Source: Lysinibacillus agricola (GTDB lineage Bacteria; Bacillota; Bacilli; Bacillales_A; Planococcaceae). From it: 64,000 bases of DNA. The translations under genes and the position numbers were made by a program. Below the pieces are notes generated by a model. That model worked only from the letters and a program-made list of their open reading frames with translations, was not told the origin of the DNA and searched no databases. The number at the start of each line of letters is the position of its first letter. Position 1 is the stretch's first letter. Location: assembly GCF_016638705.1 (NCBI RefSeq), contig NZ_CP067341.1, positions 1,739,501-1,803,500 on the forward strand, given 5' to 3'. Below are positions 36,307 through 46,228 of this stretch, piece after piece.

Positions 36307-37398
36307 ATGCGAGTACCAGTAGCAACGAAATCGCATCAATATGAGGTTGTCCTTGGTCATAAATTTTTAGCAGAGGCAGTAAAAGCATTTGATGATAAGC
36401 TTCAAAAAGCGGATAAGCTCATTGTGTTTACGGATGCTAATGTATGGGCAGTGCAAGGAGATTATTTCAAGGCTAATTTCCCTTATCATTTTGAGGTCTT
36501 TGTCTTACCAGGTGGTGAGGCATGTAAAACCTTTGAACAATACAATGCAGCACAAACATTTTTACTTGAACAAAAATGCTCACGGAAATCATTTATTTTT
36601 GCATTCGGTGGAGGTGCTGTAGGAGATTTAACAGGCTTTGTTGCTGCCACCTATATGCGTGGGATACCGTTTATTCAAATCCCGACAACGATTTTAGCAC
36701 ATGACTCAGCAGTAGGCGGTAAAACAGCTATTAACCATCCACTAGGTAAGAATATGATTGGTGCGTTTTATCAACCTGAGGGAGTTATTTACGATACTGT
36801 ATTTATCGAAAGTTTACCTGAGCGCGAAATACGTTCAGGAACAGCAGAAGTGATCAAGCATGCGATGATTTCTAATGCAGCGTGGTTAGAGGAATTAATG
36901 GCTGCAGAGACAGTTATTCATTTTAACACAGAAGAATTAGCGAAGCAGCTTAGAAAAGGTATTGAAGTGAAGGCGCAAATCGTAGCAGAGGACGAAACCG
37001 AGCAATCCGTGCGGAAATTTTTAAACTTAGGCCATACTTATGGGCATGCCATTGAAGCGGCTGCTGGTTATGGAAAAGTAGCGCATGGAGAGGCTGTAAT
37101 GATTGGTCTCGTATATTGTTTATTATTAAGTGAACGATACGGTGAATTAGACCGTAACTTCACTACAGCATTTTTGCAATTCGCAGTGAAGAATGGCTAT
37201 CCATTTGAAGCTGTGAAAGAATATACCTTTGAACAGTTAACAGAGTATTTAATGAAAGATAAAAAAGCGGAGTATGGTATTTTACAATTTGTGTTGTTGG
37301 AGAAAATTGGTAAACCTTTCGTGCAACCAATTGATTTAGCAGAGTGCAAAGAAGTAGATGCCGAATTCCGACAGCTATTAGCGGAGGTGCTTGTATGA
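36307..37398 (+). CDS. aroB: 3-dehydroquinate synthase
   Basis: This 363-residue NAD- and metal-dependent enzyme converts DAHP to 3-dehydroquinate. Motifs are FGGGAVGDLTGFVAATYMRG, PTTILAHDSAVGGKTAIN and the metal ligands in LGHTYGHAIEAAAGYGKVAHGEAV. It starts one base after aroC stops and overlaps aroH by four bases (ATGA). Confidence 0.96.
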   Translation: MRVPVATKSHQYEVVLGHKFLAEAVKAFDDKLQKADKLIVFTDANVWAVQGDYFKANFPYHFEVFVLPGGEACKTFEQYNAAQTFLLEQKCSRKSFIFAFGGGAVGDLTGFVAATYMRGIPFIQIPTTILAHDSAVGGKTAINHPLGKNMIGAFYQPEGVIYDTVFIESLPEREIRSGTAEVIKHAMISNAAWLEELMAAETVIHFNTEELAKQLRKGIEVKAQIVAEDETEQSVRKFLNLGHTYGHAIEAAAGYGKVAHGEAVMIGLVYCLLLSERYGELDRNFTTAFLQFAVKNGYPFEAVKEYTFEQLTEYLMKDKKAEYGILQFVLLEKIGKPFVQPIDLAECKEVDAEFRQLLAEVLV

Positions 37399-37763
37399 TT
37401 CGTGGACTTAGAGGAGCAATTACAATAGAATCTGACAAGCCAGAGCTTGTATGGGATGAGACAGCAAGGTTAGTACGTGAAGTAGTAGCGGCAAATAATG
37501 TGGACGTAGATGATATTACTTCCATACTTATATCCACAACGCCTGATATTACGTCAGCATTTCCGGCACGTGCTGTACGGTTAATGGACGGGTGGCAATA
37601 TGTACCTGTCATGTGTACGCATGAAATGGACGTGCCGAACGCATTGCCACTTTGTATTCGTGTATTAATACATGCGAATGTGGAAGTGGCACAAAAGGAC
37701 GTAAAACACTTGTATCTCAATGATGCAGTGAAATTAAGACCAGATTTAGCCCAAGCTAAATAA
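37395..37763 (+). CDS. aroH: chorismate mutase, AroH class
   Basis: This 122-residue monofunctional mutase of the pseudo-alpha/beta barrel type converts chorismate to prephenate. Conserved residues show in MIRGLRGAITIESD, STTPDITSAFPARAVR and MDVPNALPLCIRVL. The start ATG overlaps the aroB stop. In B. subtilis trpEDCFBA sits between aroH and hisC; here hisC follows after 18 bases. Confidence 0.95.
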   Translation: MIRGLRGAITIESDKPELVWDETARLVREVVAANNVDVDDITSILISTTPDITSAFPARAVRLMDGWQYVPVMCTHEMDVPNALPLCIRVLIHANVEVAQKDVKHLYLNDAVKLRPDLAQAK

Positions 37764-37781
37764 TTAGAGGAGATGTTTGAG

Positions 37782-38882
37782 ATGAAATGGAAACAACAAT
37801 TGGACGGTATGCAAGCATATAAGCCTGGTAAACCAATTGAAGAAGTTCAACGTGAATATGGCTTACAAGAAGTCGTAAAATTAGCATCTAATGAAAACCC
37901 ATTTGGGTGCTCACCTAAGATAACAGCTTATTTACAAAATAATTCAGTAAATCATGCTATCTATCCAGACGGCTATGCGCAAAATTTACGTACAGCTGTT
38001 GCAAATCATCTAGGTGTCAAAGAAACACAGCTTCTTTTTGGTAACGGCTCCGACGATATCATTGCCATTATTACTCGTGCATTGTTGTATCCAGGTGTAA
38101 ACACAGTGATGGCAGATCCATCCTTCTCTCAATACTGGCACAATGCTGAAATAGAAGGCGCAGAGGTACGCAAAGTTCCTTGTATCGAAGGTGCACATGA
38201 TTTAGATGCAATGGTAGAGGCAATTGATGATAATACATCGATCGTTTGGGTTTGTAGTCCAAATAATCCAACAGGTGTTGTGATACCTGATGTTGAATTA
38301 CGTGTATTTTTAGCTAAAGTACCATCTGATGTGCTAGTAGTATTAGATGAAGCATATATCGAATACGTAACGCATCCTGGTCATAAAAATACGCTACCGT
38401 TAATTGACGAGTTTCCGAATATACTATTAATGCGTACATTCTCAAAAGCATATGGTCTTGCGTCTTTCCGAGTTGGTTATGCAATTGGGCAACCAGACGT
38501 GATTGCTAAACTAGATCCAGTAAGAGCGCCATTTAATAATACAATTTTAAGTCAAGCAGTTGCGACAATCGCTTTAAGTGACCAAGAATATATAAAAGCT
38601 TGCCGTGAAGTAAATGAAACAGGCAAAAAACAATATATTGAATTCTGTGAAAAACATAATTTGCAATACTACCCTTCTGATACGAACTTTATTTTCTTTA
38701 ATACGAATGCTGATAGTGATGTTGTTTTCGATGAGCTGATGAAACGAGGCTTTATAATCCGTAGTGGAAATGCGTTAGGATTACCTGGATTTATCCGTGT
38801 GACAATCGGTACAGAGGCTCAAAATGAGGCATTACTAGGCCATCTTGAGAATGTCCTAAAAGAGCAAGGAGTTTTTGCATGA
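37782..38882 (+). CDS. hisC: histidinol-phosphate aminotransferase
   Basis: This 366-residue PLP enzyme acts in histidine synthesis and, in Bacillus, also transaminates aromatic keto acids, which explains its place here. The PLP lysine is in RTFSKAYGLASFRVGY; SNENPFG and WVCSPNNPTG are substrate and cofactor motifs. ATG 37782 is preferred to ATG 37773, as AGAGGAG abuts the latter. Its end overlaps tyrA by four bases. Confidence 0.94.
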   Translation: MKWKQQLDGMQAYKPGKPIEEVQREYGLQEVVKLASNENPFGCSPKITAYLQNNSVNHAIYPDGYAQNLRTAVANHLGVKETQLLFGNGSDDIIAIITRALLYPGVNTVMADPSFSQYWHNAEIEGAEVRKVPCIEGAHDLDAMVEAIDDNTSIVWVCSPNNPTGVVIPDVELRVFLAKVPSDVLVVLDEAYIEYVTHPGHKNTLPLIDEFPNILLMRTFSKAYGLASFRVGYAIGQPDVIAKLDPVRAPFNNTILSQAVATIALSDQEYIKACREVNETGKKQYIEFCEKHNLQYYPSDTNFIFFNTNADSDVVFDELMKRGFIIRSGNALGLPGFIRVTIGTEAQNEALLGHLENVLKEQGVFA

Positions 38883-39976
38883 CACGCAAAGTGCTCGTAA
38901 TTGGGCTAGGCCTTATTGGAGGCTCGATTTCCTTGGCATTACAAAAGGCACCAGAAACAAAAATTATTGGCTTTGATATGGATGCAAAAACACGTGAGCA
39001 TGCAAAAACGTTAAATATTGTTCATGATATTGTGACAGATCCAAAAGAAGTTGCGGCTGATGTAGATGTCATTATTTTTGGCACTCCCGTCAACGCAACA
39101 CTTGAATGGATGGAACAATTAAAAACATGGCCGTTAAAAAATAAAGTAATCGTAACAGATACAGGTAGTACAAAAAAAATGATTATGCAAAAGGCTGGGG
39201 AATTACGTGAGTTAGGCATTACCTTTATTGGTGGACACCCAATGGCAGGTTCACATAAAAGTGGTGTATTAGCTGCGAAGGCCCACCTTTTTGAAAATGC
39301 GTATTATATGCTAACACCACTCGCTGGTGAAGAAATTGTCCATATGGCACAGCTTGAAAGTCTATTAAAATTTACACACGCAAAAGTTGTTAGTGTATCT
39401 GCTCGTGAGCATGATCATATGACAGCTGTAGTGAGTCACTTTCCACATGTCGTTGCTGCTTCTCTTGTGCATCAGTTGGGCGGAGAAAATGGAGAGTATC
39501 CGATGACACGTTCGCTTGCTGCAGGTGGCTTCCGTGATGTAACGCGTATTGCCTCGTCCAATCCGATTTTATGGCGAGATATTACATTACAAAATCGTGA
39601 TGAGCTAATTGCACAGCTAGAAGGCTGGGAAAGCGAAATGAATCGTGTTAAGGAGCTGCTTTTAAATGGTGGCTCAGATGACATTGAAAACTATTTTGCG
39701 GTTGCCAAAGAGCTAAGGGATGAATTACCGATTAGTGCAGGAGCAATGTTCACCTCATTTGATTTATATGTTGATGTTCCTGACTATCCGGGGGTTATTT
39801 CTGAGGTGACTGGCTTGCTTGCAGACGAAGAGATTAGTATTACGAATTTACGTATCGTAGAGTCACGTGAAGATGTTTTTGGGATTCTTGTTATTAGCTT
39901 ACAAAGCGAAAGTGACCGTGAACGTGCAGCAACGTGTATACAAAAGCGTGCTAATTATGAAACATATATTTCATAG
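38879..39976 (+). CDS. tyrA: prephenate dehydrogenase with ACT domain
   Basis: This 365-residue enzyme makes 4-hydroxyphenylpyruvate for tyrosine. The N-terminal NAD motif is VIGLGLIGGSI (6-16), and the catalytic region includes GGHPMAGSHKSGV. The last 70 residues form an ACT domain (LYVDVPDYPGVISEVTGLLADEEISITNLRIVE), implying feedback regulation by an amino acid. Translation is coupled to hisC by an ATGA overlap. Confidence 0.94.
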   Translation: MTRKVLVIGLGLIGGSISLALQKAPETKIIGFDMDAKTREHAKTLNIVHDIVTDPKEVAADVDVIIFGTPVNATLEWMEQLKTWPLKNKVIVTDTGSTKKMIMQKAGELRELGITFIGGHPMAGSHKSGVLAAKAHLFENAYYMLTPLAGEEIVHMAQLESLLKFTHAKVVSVSAREHDHMTAVVSHFPHVVAASLVHQLGGENGEYPMTRSLAAGGFRDVTRIASSNPILWRDITLQNRDELIAQLEGWESEMNRVKELLLNGGSDDIENYFAVAKELRDELPISAGAMFTSFDLYVDVPDYPGVISEVTGLLADEEISITNLRIVESREDVFGILVISLQSESDRERAATCIQKRANYETYIS

Positions 39977-40048
39977 GCGAAGTGCCTGTTTAAAAGAAAG
40001 CGTCGGAATTACGGCGCTTTCTATCTTCATATTGGAGGGAAGAAAACG

Positions 40049-41335
40049 ATGAGTGAAAAAGTATTACAATATGATAAACCTTCCTTACAAGGGACGTTAA
40101 CGATTCCTGGTGATAAATCTGTTTCTCACCGTTCCGTTATGTTTGGAGCTATTGCAACGGGTAAAACGACAGTTGACGGCTTTTTATTAGGTGAGGATTG
40201 TTTAAGTACAATTGATTGCTTCCGAAAGCTCGGTGTGAAAATTGACGTGGAAGGAACAAATGTATCCATTGACAGTCCAGGTATAGATGGGTGGCAAGAG
40301 CCTACAGAGGTACTATACACAGGAAACTCTGGTACGACGACACGCTTAATGCTAGGGATTCTAGCTGGTTCTACTGTACATTCAGTGATGATAGGGGATG
40401 CGTCTATTGGAAAGCGACCAATGCGCCGTGTTATTGATCCGTTACGTCAAATGGGTGCACACATTACTGGAAGGGCAGATGGACAATATACGCCATTAGC
40501 CATTCAAGGTACAACATTACAAGCTATTGATTACCACATGCCTGTTGCGAGTGCACAGGTGAAGTCAGCTATTTTACTTGCGGGTTTACGTGCTGAAGGT
40601 ACTACAATTGTGCGAGAAACTGAAGTGTCACGAGATCATACAGAGAGAATGCTTCGTCAATTTGGTGCACAGGTTGATGAGGTGGATGGTGTTATATCAT
40701 TTAAAGGAGGGCAAACTCTAACAGGGACTCATGTTTCTGTTCCGGGTGATATTTCATCTGCAGCCTTTTTCTTAGTAGCAGGGGCTATCTGTGAAAAAAG
40801 TAAAATAATGCTAAAAAATGTCGGAATTAACCCAACACGAGACGGTATCATCGAAGTGCTTCAAAATATGGGAGCAACTATGACACTTATGCCGTATGAA
40901 GATAGCCAATCAGAGCCGACAGCAACAATTACAATTGAAACGTCAACATTAAAAGGAACTACAATCGAGGGCGATATTATTCCTCGTCTTATCGATGAAA
41001 TCCCAATCCTCGCTTTATTAGCAACACAGGCAAACGGCAAAACTATTATTAAGGATGCCGAAGAGTTAAAAGTGAAGGAAACAGACCGAATAACGGCTGT
41101 AGTGGATGAATTGAAAAAACTAGGTGCTAGTATTGAAGCGACTGAGGATGGAATGATTATTGAAGGACCAACTCCATTACGTGGCGCTGGCCTTAAAACC
41201 TATGGTGACCATCGGATTGGAATGATGGGCGCTGTTGCAGCACTTATAACAGATGGGGCAGTAATTTTAGATGACGCCGAGTGTATTGCTGTTTCTTACC
41301 CATCGTTTTTCGAGCATATAGAAGAAGTAAAGTAA
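40049..41335 (+). CDS. aroA: 3-phosphoshikimate 1-carboxyvinyltransferase (EPSP synthase)
   Basis: This 428-residue enzyme joins PEP and shikimate 3-phosphate (aroE in B. subtilis naming). Motifs are [19 protein letters not shown] at the N-terminus, [29 protein letters not shown] and [12 protein letters not shown]. It shows the class II pattern of Gram-positive enzymes. TGGAGGGAAGAAAACG precedes ATG 40049. It is the last gene of the aromatic operon. Confidence 0.96.
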   Translation: MSEKVLQYDKPSLQGTLTIPGDKSVSHRSVMFGAIATGKTTVDGFLLGEDCLSTIDCFRKLGVKIDVEGTNVSIDSPGIDGWQEPTEVLYTGNSGTTTRLMLGILAGSTVHSVMIGDASIGKRPMRRVIDPLRQMGAHITGRADGQYTPLAIQGTTLQAIDYHMPVASAQVKSAILLAGLRAEGTTIVRETEVSRDHTERMLRQFGAQVDEVDGVISFKGGQTLTGTHVSVPGDISSAAFFLVAGAICEKSKIMLKNVGINPTRDGIIEVLQNMGATMTLMPYEDSQSEPTATITIETSTLKGTTIEGDIIPRLIDEIPILALLATQANGKTIIKDAEELKVKETDRITAVVDELKKLGASIEATEDGMIIEGPTPLRGAGLKTYGDHRIGMMGAVAALITDGAVILDDAECIAVSYPSFFEHIEEVK

Positions 41336-41340
41336 AAACG

Positions 41341-41512
41341 TATCTTCATGCAGTGGGTGACCAAACACCTACTGCATGAAGATATAGCTTCCGGCAGATG
41401 TCACGGATTTTCAAAGGAATGAATTGTGCCGCACAATTCAAAATCCGGACGCGTTGTTTATCTGTGCGAAAGCGAAGCGACAGCAACAATTACGCCAAGG
41501 CGAAATTGTTGT
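41341..41512 (+). repeat. family B repeat, short copy B4 carrying the 37-bp module
   Basis: It starts with a long hairpin, TATCTTCATGCAGTGGGTG pairing with CACCTACTGCATGAAGATA, then GGCAGATGTCACGGATTTTC, a GAATTGTGC/GCACAATTC stem and AAAATCCGGACGC. One 37-bp unit (TCTGTGCGAAAGCGAAGCG...) is inserted between CGGACGC and the closing AATTACGCC/GGCGAAATT palindrome. The unit is the same module found inside family A copies. Confidence 0.8.
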
Positions 41513-41515
41513 TAG

Positions 41516-41544
41516 ACTCTCCAAGCCATTTGGGGAGTTTTTTC
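41516..41544 (+). terminator. probable terminator after aroA and B4
   Basis: ACTCTCC pairs with GGGGAGT and is followed by TTTTT. Confidence 0.6.
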
Positions 41545-41605
41545 TTGTTTCGAAAGAAAATGTTTTGTAGCATAAAGGTATCAATGAAAGAATAGGTGAA
41601 TGACT

Positions 41606-42868
41606 GTGAACAATGCGATGACTGAAATGATGCAAGCACTTGAACAAGGGGACTTAGCATTAATTGAACAGCTACTTGAATCATTTTTAGTGAAGGAGTT
41701 ACCCGAAGAAATTTACGCGCTAGCTGAAGTTTTTATGCAGTATGGATATATGAAGGAAGCAGACCGTGTACTGGAGCATTTGCAATTTTTATTCCCAGAA
41801 GAGGCACAGTTAAAAATTGATCGTGCAAATGTCTTAATGGAACTTGGCGATGAAGATGAAGCGTTAGATTTTTTATTAGAGGTAGAGGAGGCTTCTCCAG
41901 AATATCCTCAAGCATTATTAGTATTAGCGGACTATTATCAAATGCAAGGGTTATTTGAAGTAGCGGAAATGCGTATCAATGAAGCATTAGCTATATTACC
42001 AGACGAACCATTACTACAATTTGCTAAAGCAGAACTTTTATTTGAAACTGGTCGTTTTTTAGAGGCTGCGAGATTATATGAAGAGTTGTATGAACAACAA
42101 GTTGAATTTGCTGGTGTAAGTCTTGTTGAACGACTTGCTGAGGTGTATCGTGCAGGGGCTGCCTATGAAACAGCTTTGGATTACTATTTAAAGGCACTTG
42201 AGGATGAAGTAAAGCCAGATGTTTTATTTGGTGCAGCATACTCGGCCTTCCAATCACGAAAATATGAAATGGCCATTAAACAATTAGAGGAATTAAAAGA
42301 ATTAGATCCTGATTATTTTTCTGCCTATTTATTGCTTGCCGAAAGCTATGCCATGACTGAGGACAATAAAAAAGCATACGCTGCCATTATGGAAGGATTA
42401 AAGCGTGACGAATACGATAAGTCACTATACTTATTCGCTGGTAAAATGGCCTTGAAAACTGGTTTGCCAGCTGAGGGCGAGCAGCATCTACGTGAAGCCA
42501 TTGCGTTAGATCCTGAATACATGGAGGCAGTATTAGCATTGATCTCAGTATTGGCACAGCAAGAGCGCTATGAGGATGTAATAGAATTATTTGAAACGTT
42601 GCAACAAAATGATTTTGAATGGAGCACATTATACCCATTTGCTGCGGATGCATATGAAAATTTAGAATTGTACGACCGTGCATACGAATTTTACCATTTG
42701 GCATATAATGATTTTAAGGAAGACGCAGCATTTTTGGAGAAATATGTTTATTTCTTGTTAGAGGAAGGGAAGCGTTCAGAAGCAAAAGAAGTACTCGGTC
42801 AATTAATAACTATTCAGCCAGGTGAATTAGAGTGGCAAGAGAAGTTAGAAACCTTAGAATTTGAGTAA
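41606..42868 (+). CDS. ypiA: TPR-repeat protein YpiA
   Basis: This 420-residue protein is made almost entirely of tetratricopeptide repeats, with typical helix pairs such as YMKEADRVLEHLQFLFPEEAQ and NKKAYAAIMEGLKRDEYDKSLYLFAGKMAL. It is probably a cytoplasmic scaffold; function is unknown. GTG 41606 is favoured over ATG 41600 because AGGTGA ends one base before the latter. It holds the ypiA place between aroA and ypiB. Confidence 0.88.
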   Translation: MNNAMTEMMQALEQGDLALIEQLLESFLVKELPEEIYALAEVFMQYGYMKEADRVLEHLQFLFPEEAQLKIDRANVLMELGDEDEALDFLLEVEEASPEYPQALLVLADYYQMQGLFEVAEMRINEALAILPDEPLLQFAKAELLFETGRFLEAARLYEELYEQQVEFAGVSLVERLAEVYRAGAAYETALDYYLKALEDEVKPDVLFGAAYSAFQSRKYEMAIKQLEELKELDPDYFSAYLLLAESYAMTEDNKKAYAAIMEGLKRDEYDKSLYLFAGKMALKTGLPAEGEQHLREAIALDPEYMEAVLALISVLAQQERYEDVIELFETLQQNDFEWSTLYPFAADAYENLELYDRAYEFYHLAYNDFKEDAAFLEKYVYFLLEEGKRSEAKEVLGQLITIQPGELEWQEKLETLEFE

Positions 42869-42882
42869 AGGAGGGAGTGGGT

Positions 42883-43440
42883 ATGACTGCTTCTGTATCA
42901 GTTGTCGACAAAAAAGCATTTGTTAGATGGTTTTTAAAAAATTATCAATTGAAACGTCGAGAGTGTGTATGGATTTTGAATTACTTATTAAGCAATGATG
43001 AGTTATTAAAACGAATTCGATTTGTTGAAGAAGCTCACTATTGTCCTAGAGCAATGGTAATGTCAACTGTTGACTCAACAGGTGTGCCATTTCGTTTTTA
43101 CAAAGGCAATGTAATGACAGCAGATGCTGAGAAATCTTTCCATGATCTACGCTTACATGAACATGAAGATATGTATATACAATTGAATTTTCCAAATGTA
43201 CCACCAAGTGCACAATACTTAGCAGTTCTTGAAGAAAACCCTTATATGCCGGAAGCACTGATTGTCAGTGAAAAAGATCGTTTACTGGCAGAAGAGCTGC
43301 TTTCCAACAGCTTACTCGTATTCCAAGAAGAAAAATTACTCGCACAGATTGATGAAGCCCTCGACCAGGGAGATGAAGAGCGCTTTTACGAATTGTCTAA
43401 TTTGTTACAAGCTTTGAAGGAAACGGCTAATTTACGTTAG
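42883..43440 (+). CDS. ypiB: YpiB, UPF0302 family
   Basis: This 185-residue cytoplasmic protein of unknown function is conserved in Bacilli directly before ypiF and qcrABC. Recognisable stretches are KAFVRWFLKNYQLKRRECVWILNYLLSN and LLAQIDEALDQGDEERFYELSNLL. ATG 42883 follows AAAGGAGGGAGTGGGT; an in-frame GTG two codons earlier overlaps the ribosome site. Confidence 0.88.
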   Translation: MTASVSVVDKKAFVRWFLKNYQLKRRECVWILNYLLSNDELLKRIRFVEEAHYCPRAMVMSTVDSTGVPFRFYKGNVMTADAEKSFHDLRLHEHEDMYIQLNFPNVPPSAQYLAVLEENPYMPEALIVSEKDRLLAEELLSNSLLVFQEEKLLAQIDEALDQGDEERFYELSNLLQALKETANLR

Positions 43441-43583
43441 TCATAGGTAAAAATTGAATGTCCTTTATCCACCTCAATATGGTAACATAACAAGTGAATG
43501 ATTGTTTTCACTTTTTATTGGTTATCCTATTGAAGAGTGGAGAAGGGCATTTTTATTTTTTGCGAAATAAGGAGGTTTGTTGG

Positions 43584-44033
43584 ATGTATTTTAATGCAAA
43601 CGATGTGACATCGTTTATGGCACAGAAGGAATTTATCGATACAGCAATTGTCCCACTCGTATCCGTCGATTTGACTTCTGAAAAAATGAAACAGAGTGGT
43701 ACGGAGGCGGATTTTTTGTTGTCGCTCACATCTTTTATCGAACAACAATTTAAAGGCCGTCTATTATTAATGCCACCATTTTCGTATAGTGCAACGTTAA
43801 AAGACGAAGAAATGCCAAAGCAATTAGAGGCACAATTACATAATGCTGGTTTTAAGCATGTGTTCTTCATTACTTGTGACCATTCTTGGACAAATATTGG
43901 AGATGAAGTAAATATTATTTGGCTACCAGCGATTCCGTTAGAAAGTATGGATAAAGGTGTGAAAAGCTCCATTCTCGAAGATCAATTGCGACAATTGATT
44001 CCGATACTTTCGACCAAATGGGCACAAATTTAA
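43584..44033 (+). CDS. ypiF: YpiF, DUF2487 protein
   Basis: This 149-residue protein has the same length as B. subtilis YpiF. Conserved-looking parts are YFNANDVTSFMAQKEFIDTAIVPLV and SFIEQQFKGRLLLMPPFSY. Function unknown; always next to qcrABC in this lineage. ATG 43584 follows AATAAGGAGGTTTGTTGG, and the longer open frame upstream is not used. Confidence 0.87.
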   Translation: MYFNANDVTSFMAQKEFIDTAIVPLVSVDLTSEKMKQSGTEADFLLSLTSFIEQQFKGRLLLMPPFSYSATLKDEEMPKQLEAQLHNAGFKHVFFITCDHSWTNIGDEVNIIWLPAIPLESMDKGVKSSILEDQLRQLIPILSTKWAQI

Positions 44034-44085
44034 CAATTTGTTTCAATAAATGTTCACATTCTCCAGCTTTCCACAGAATGCTATA

Positions 44086-44114
44086 TTGACCAAGCTATGG
44101 ACTTGATATATCAT
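44086..44114 (+). promoter_or_regulatory. sigma-A promoter of qcrABC
   Basis: TTGACC (44086-44091) and TATCAT (44109-44114) stand 17 bases apart, 74 bases before qcrA. Confidence 0.65.
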
Positions 44115-44187
44115 AGATATGTCCTAGTATTACTATTTGTAAAAGCATGTCCGTTGGACTGACCTTTAAGTTAGAGGGGGGAAAAAA

Positions 44188-44694
44188 ATGAGTAATAATC
44201 GAGTTTCACGTCGTCAATTCCTAAGCTATACATTAACTGGTGTAGGTGGCTTTATGGCGGCAGGTATGCTGATGCCGATGGTTCGTTTTGCAATAGACCC
44301 AGTACTACAAAAGCATGGTGGTGGGGATTTTGTACAGACAGAGCATAAAATCGCTGATATTACTGATAAACCTGTTAAAGTTGACTTAAAATTTGAACAA
44401 GTTGACGCATGGTACAAATCAGATGTAACAAACGTAGCATGGGTTTTCAAAGAAGGCGATCAAATAGTTGCATTATCTCCTGTTTGTAAGCATTTAGGAT
44501 GTATGGTTGGCTGGGAAGAAGATTCATCACATCCGAATCAATTCTTCTGTCCTTGTCACGCTGGACGTTACGAGAAAAACGGTAAAAACGTTCCAGGTAC
44601 ACCACCTACAGGTCCGTTGGATGAATATGAAGTACAAGAAAAAAACGGTTTCTTATGGCTTGGTCCAACTAAAGCAAATACTCTAGTTAAGTAA
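44188..44694 (+). CDS. qcrA: menaquinol:cytochrome c reductase, Rieske subunit QcrA
   Basis: This 168-residue subunit of the b6c-type complex passes electrons from menaquinol to cytochrome c. An N-terminal SRRQFLSYTLTG (twin-arginine-type) leads into a membrane helix. The 2Fe-2S cluster is held by CKHLGC and CPCHAGRY. GAGGGGGGAAAAAA precedes the ATG. First gene of qcrABC. Confidence 0.95.
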   Translation: MSNNRVSRRQFLSYTLTGVGGFMAAGMLMPMVRFAIDPVLQKHGGGDFVQTEHKIADITDKPVKVDLKFEQVDAWYKSDVTNVAWVFKEGDQIVALSPVCKHLGCMVGWEEDSSHPNQFFCPCHAGRYEKNGKNVPGTPPTGPLDEYEVQEKNGFLWLGPTKANTLVK

Positions 44695-44708
44695 GGGGGT
44701 ACAAAACA

Positions 44709-45383
44709 GTGCTAAATAAAATTTATGATTGGGTCGATGAACGTTTAGATATTACACCGATTTGGCGTGATATTGCCGACCACGAAGTGCCAGAGCACGT
44801 AAACCCTGCACATCATTTCTCAGCATTCGTTTACTGTTTCGGAGGATTAACTTTCTTCATCACAGTAATTCAAATACTATCTGGTATGTTCTTAACAATG
44901 TACTATGTACCAGATGTAGTGAATGCATGGAAATCAGTTTATTATTTACAAAACGAAGTAGCATTCGGTGAAATCGTACGCGGTATGCACCACTGGGGGG
45001 CTTCATTAGTAATCGTAATGATGTTCTTACATACACTTCGTGTATTCTTTACGGGTTCGTATAAGAAACCTCGTGAATTAAACTGGATGGTTGGTGTAGG
45101 TATTTTTGGTGTAATGATGGGTCTTGGTTTTACAGGATACTTATTACCATGGGATATGAAAGCATTATTCGCTACAAAAGTAGGTATCGAAATTGCTGCA
45201 TCAGTACCGTTTATCGGTGAGCTGATTAAAATCTTATTAGCGGGAGACTCAACTATTCTTGGAGCTCAAACGCTAACACGATTCTTTGCGATTCATGTAT
45301 TCTTCTTACCTGCAGTATTGTTTGGGTTACTTGCAGCACACTTTATCATGATTCGTCGTCAAGGAATTTCAGGGCCGTTGTAA
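44709..45383 (+). CDS. qcrB: menaquinol:cytochrome c reductase, cytochrome b subunit QcrB
   Basis: This 224-residue subunit of cytochrome b6 type has four membrane spans and heme-ligating histidines in RGMHHWGASLVIVMMFLHTLRVFF and AIHVFFLPAVLFGLLAAHF. It starts at GTG 44709 after TAAGGGGGTACAAAACA. Length equals the B. subtilis protein. Confidence 0.95.
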   Translation: MLNKIYDWVDERLDITPIWRDIADHEVPEHVNPAHHFSAFVYCFGGLTFFITVIQILSGMFLTMYYVPDVVNAWKSVYYLQNEVAFGEIVRGMHHWGASLVIVMMFLHTLRVFFTGSYKKPRELNWMVGVGIFGVMMGLGFTGYLLPWDMKALFATKVGIEIAASVPFIGELIKILLAGDSTILGAQTLTRFFAIHVFFLPAVLFGLLAAHFIMIRRQGISGPL

Positions 45384-45425
45384 TAGTTCTTGACGGTTCG
45401 ATGATTTTTTAAAGGAGGGGACATA

Positions 45426-46220
45426 ATGCATCGCGGAAAAGGAATGAAATTTGTTGGTGATTCTCGTATTAAAGCGAATCACAAAATGCCGAACGTTCCA
45501 AAGGATTATTCCGAATATCCAGGTAAGACGGAAGCTTTCTGGCCGAACTTCTTACTTAAAGAATGGATGGTTGGTGCTGTATTTTTAATTGCTTATTTAT
45601 TATTAACAGTTGCTCATCCATCACCACTTGAAGGGCCGGCTGATCCAACAAGAGCTTACGTGCCGTTACCGGACTGGTACTTCTTATTCATGTACCAATT
45701 ATTAAAATACTCATATGCTTCTGGTCCATACAATGTTATTGGAGCAATTGTAATTCCAGGTCTTGCATTTGGGGCGCTATTATTAATGCCATTTTTAGAC
45801 AAAGGTCCAGAACGCCGTCCATCTAAACGTCCGTTACCAACAGCGTTTATGTTATTAACTTTAGCTGCTATGTTCTACTTAACATGGGAGTCAGTTGTTA
45901 ACCATGACTGGGAAGCTCAAAAAGCAATGGGTGCAATCGTAGAAGAAGTTGATGTTGATATTGATGAATCACTTCCAGGATTTGCAATTTGGAACGGTGA
46001 CACTGGTGAACAAGCTAAAACTTGTATCGGCTGTCATGCCGCTGACTTAAATGGTGGTCCAGCTGCTCCGAAATTACTTGGTAACGAGCTAACAGCTGAA
46101 GAAGTTGAAGATATTATCCATAATGGTCGCGGCAATATGCCAGGTGGTCAATTCCAAGGTACAGATGAAGAAGCGAAGCAATTAGCTGAATTTATTGCGA
46201 GCTTAAAGGCTAAAGAATAA
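45426..46220 (+). CDS. qcrC: menaquinol:cytochrome c reductase, subunit IV/cytochrome c fusion QcrC
   Basis: This 264-residue fusion has an N-terminal subunit IV-like membrane part (PLPDWYFLFMYQLLKY) with three spans and a C-terminal cytochrome c domain on the outer face, with the heme site CIGCH near residue 205 and a distal Met in GNMPGGQF. This fusion is characteristic of Bacilli. AAAGGAGGGGACATA precedes ATG 45426. Confidence 0.95.
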   Translation: MHRGKGMKFVGDSRIKANHKMPNVPKDYSEYPGKTEAFWPNFLLKEWMVGAVFLIAYLLLTVAHPSPLEGPADPTRAYVPLPDWYFLFMYQLLKYSYASGPYNVIGAIVIPGLAFGALLLMPFLDKGPERRPSKRPLPTAFMLLTLAAMFYLTWESVVNHDWEAQKAMGAIVEEVDVDIDESLPGFAIWNGDTGEQAKTCIGCHAADLNGGPAAPKLLGNELTAEEVEDIIHNGRGNMPGGQFQGTDEEAKQLAEFIASLKAKE

Positions 46221-46228
46221 GCCTAGTT

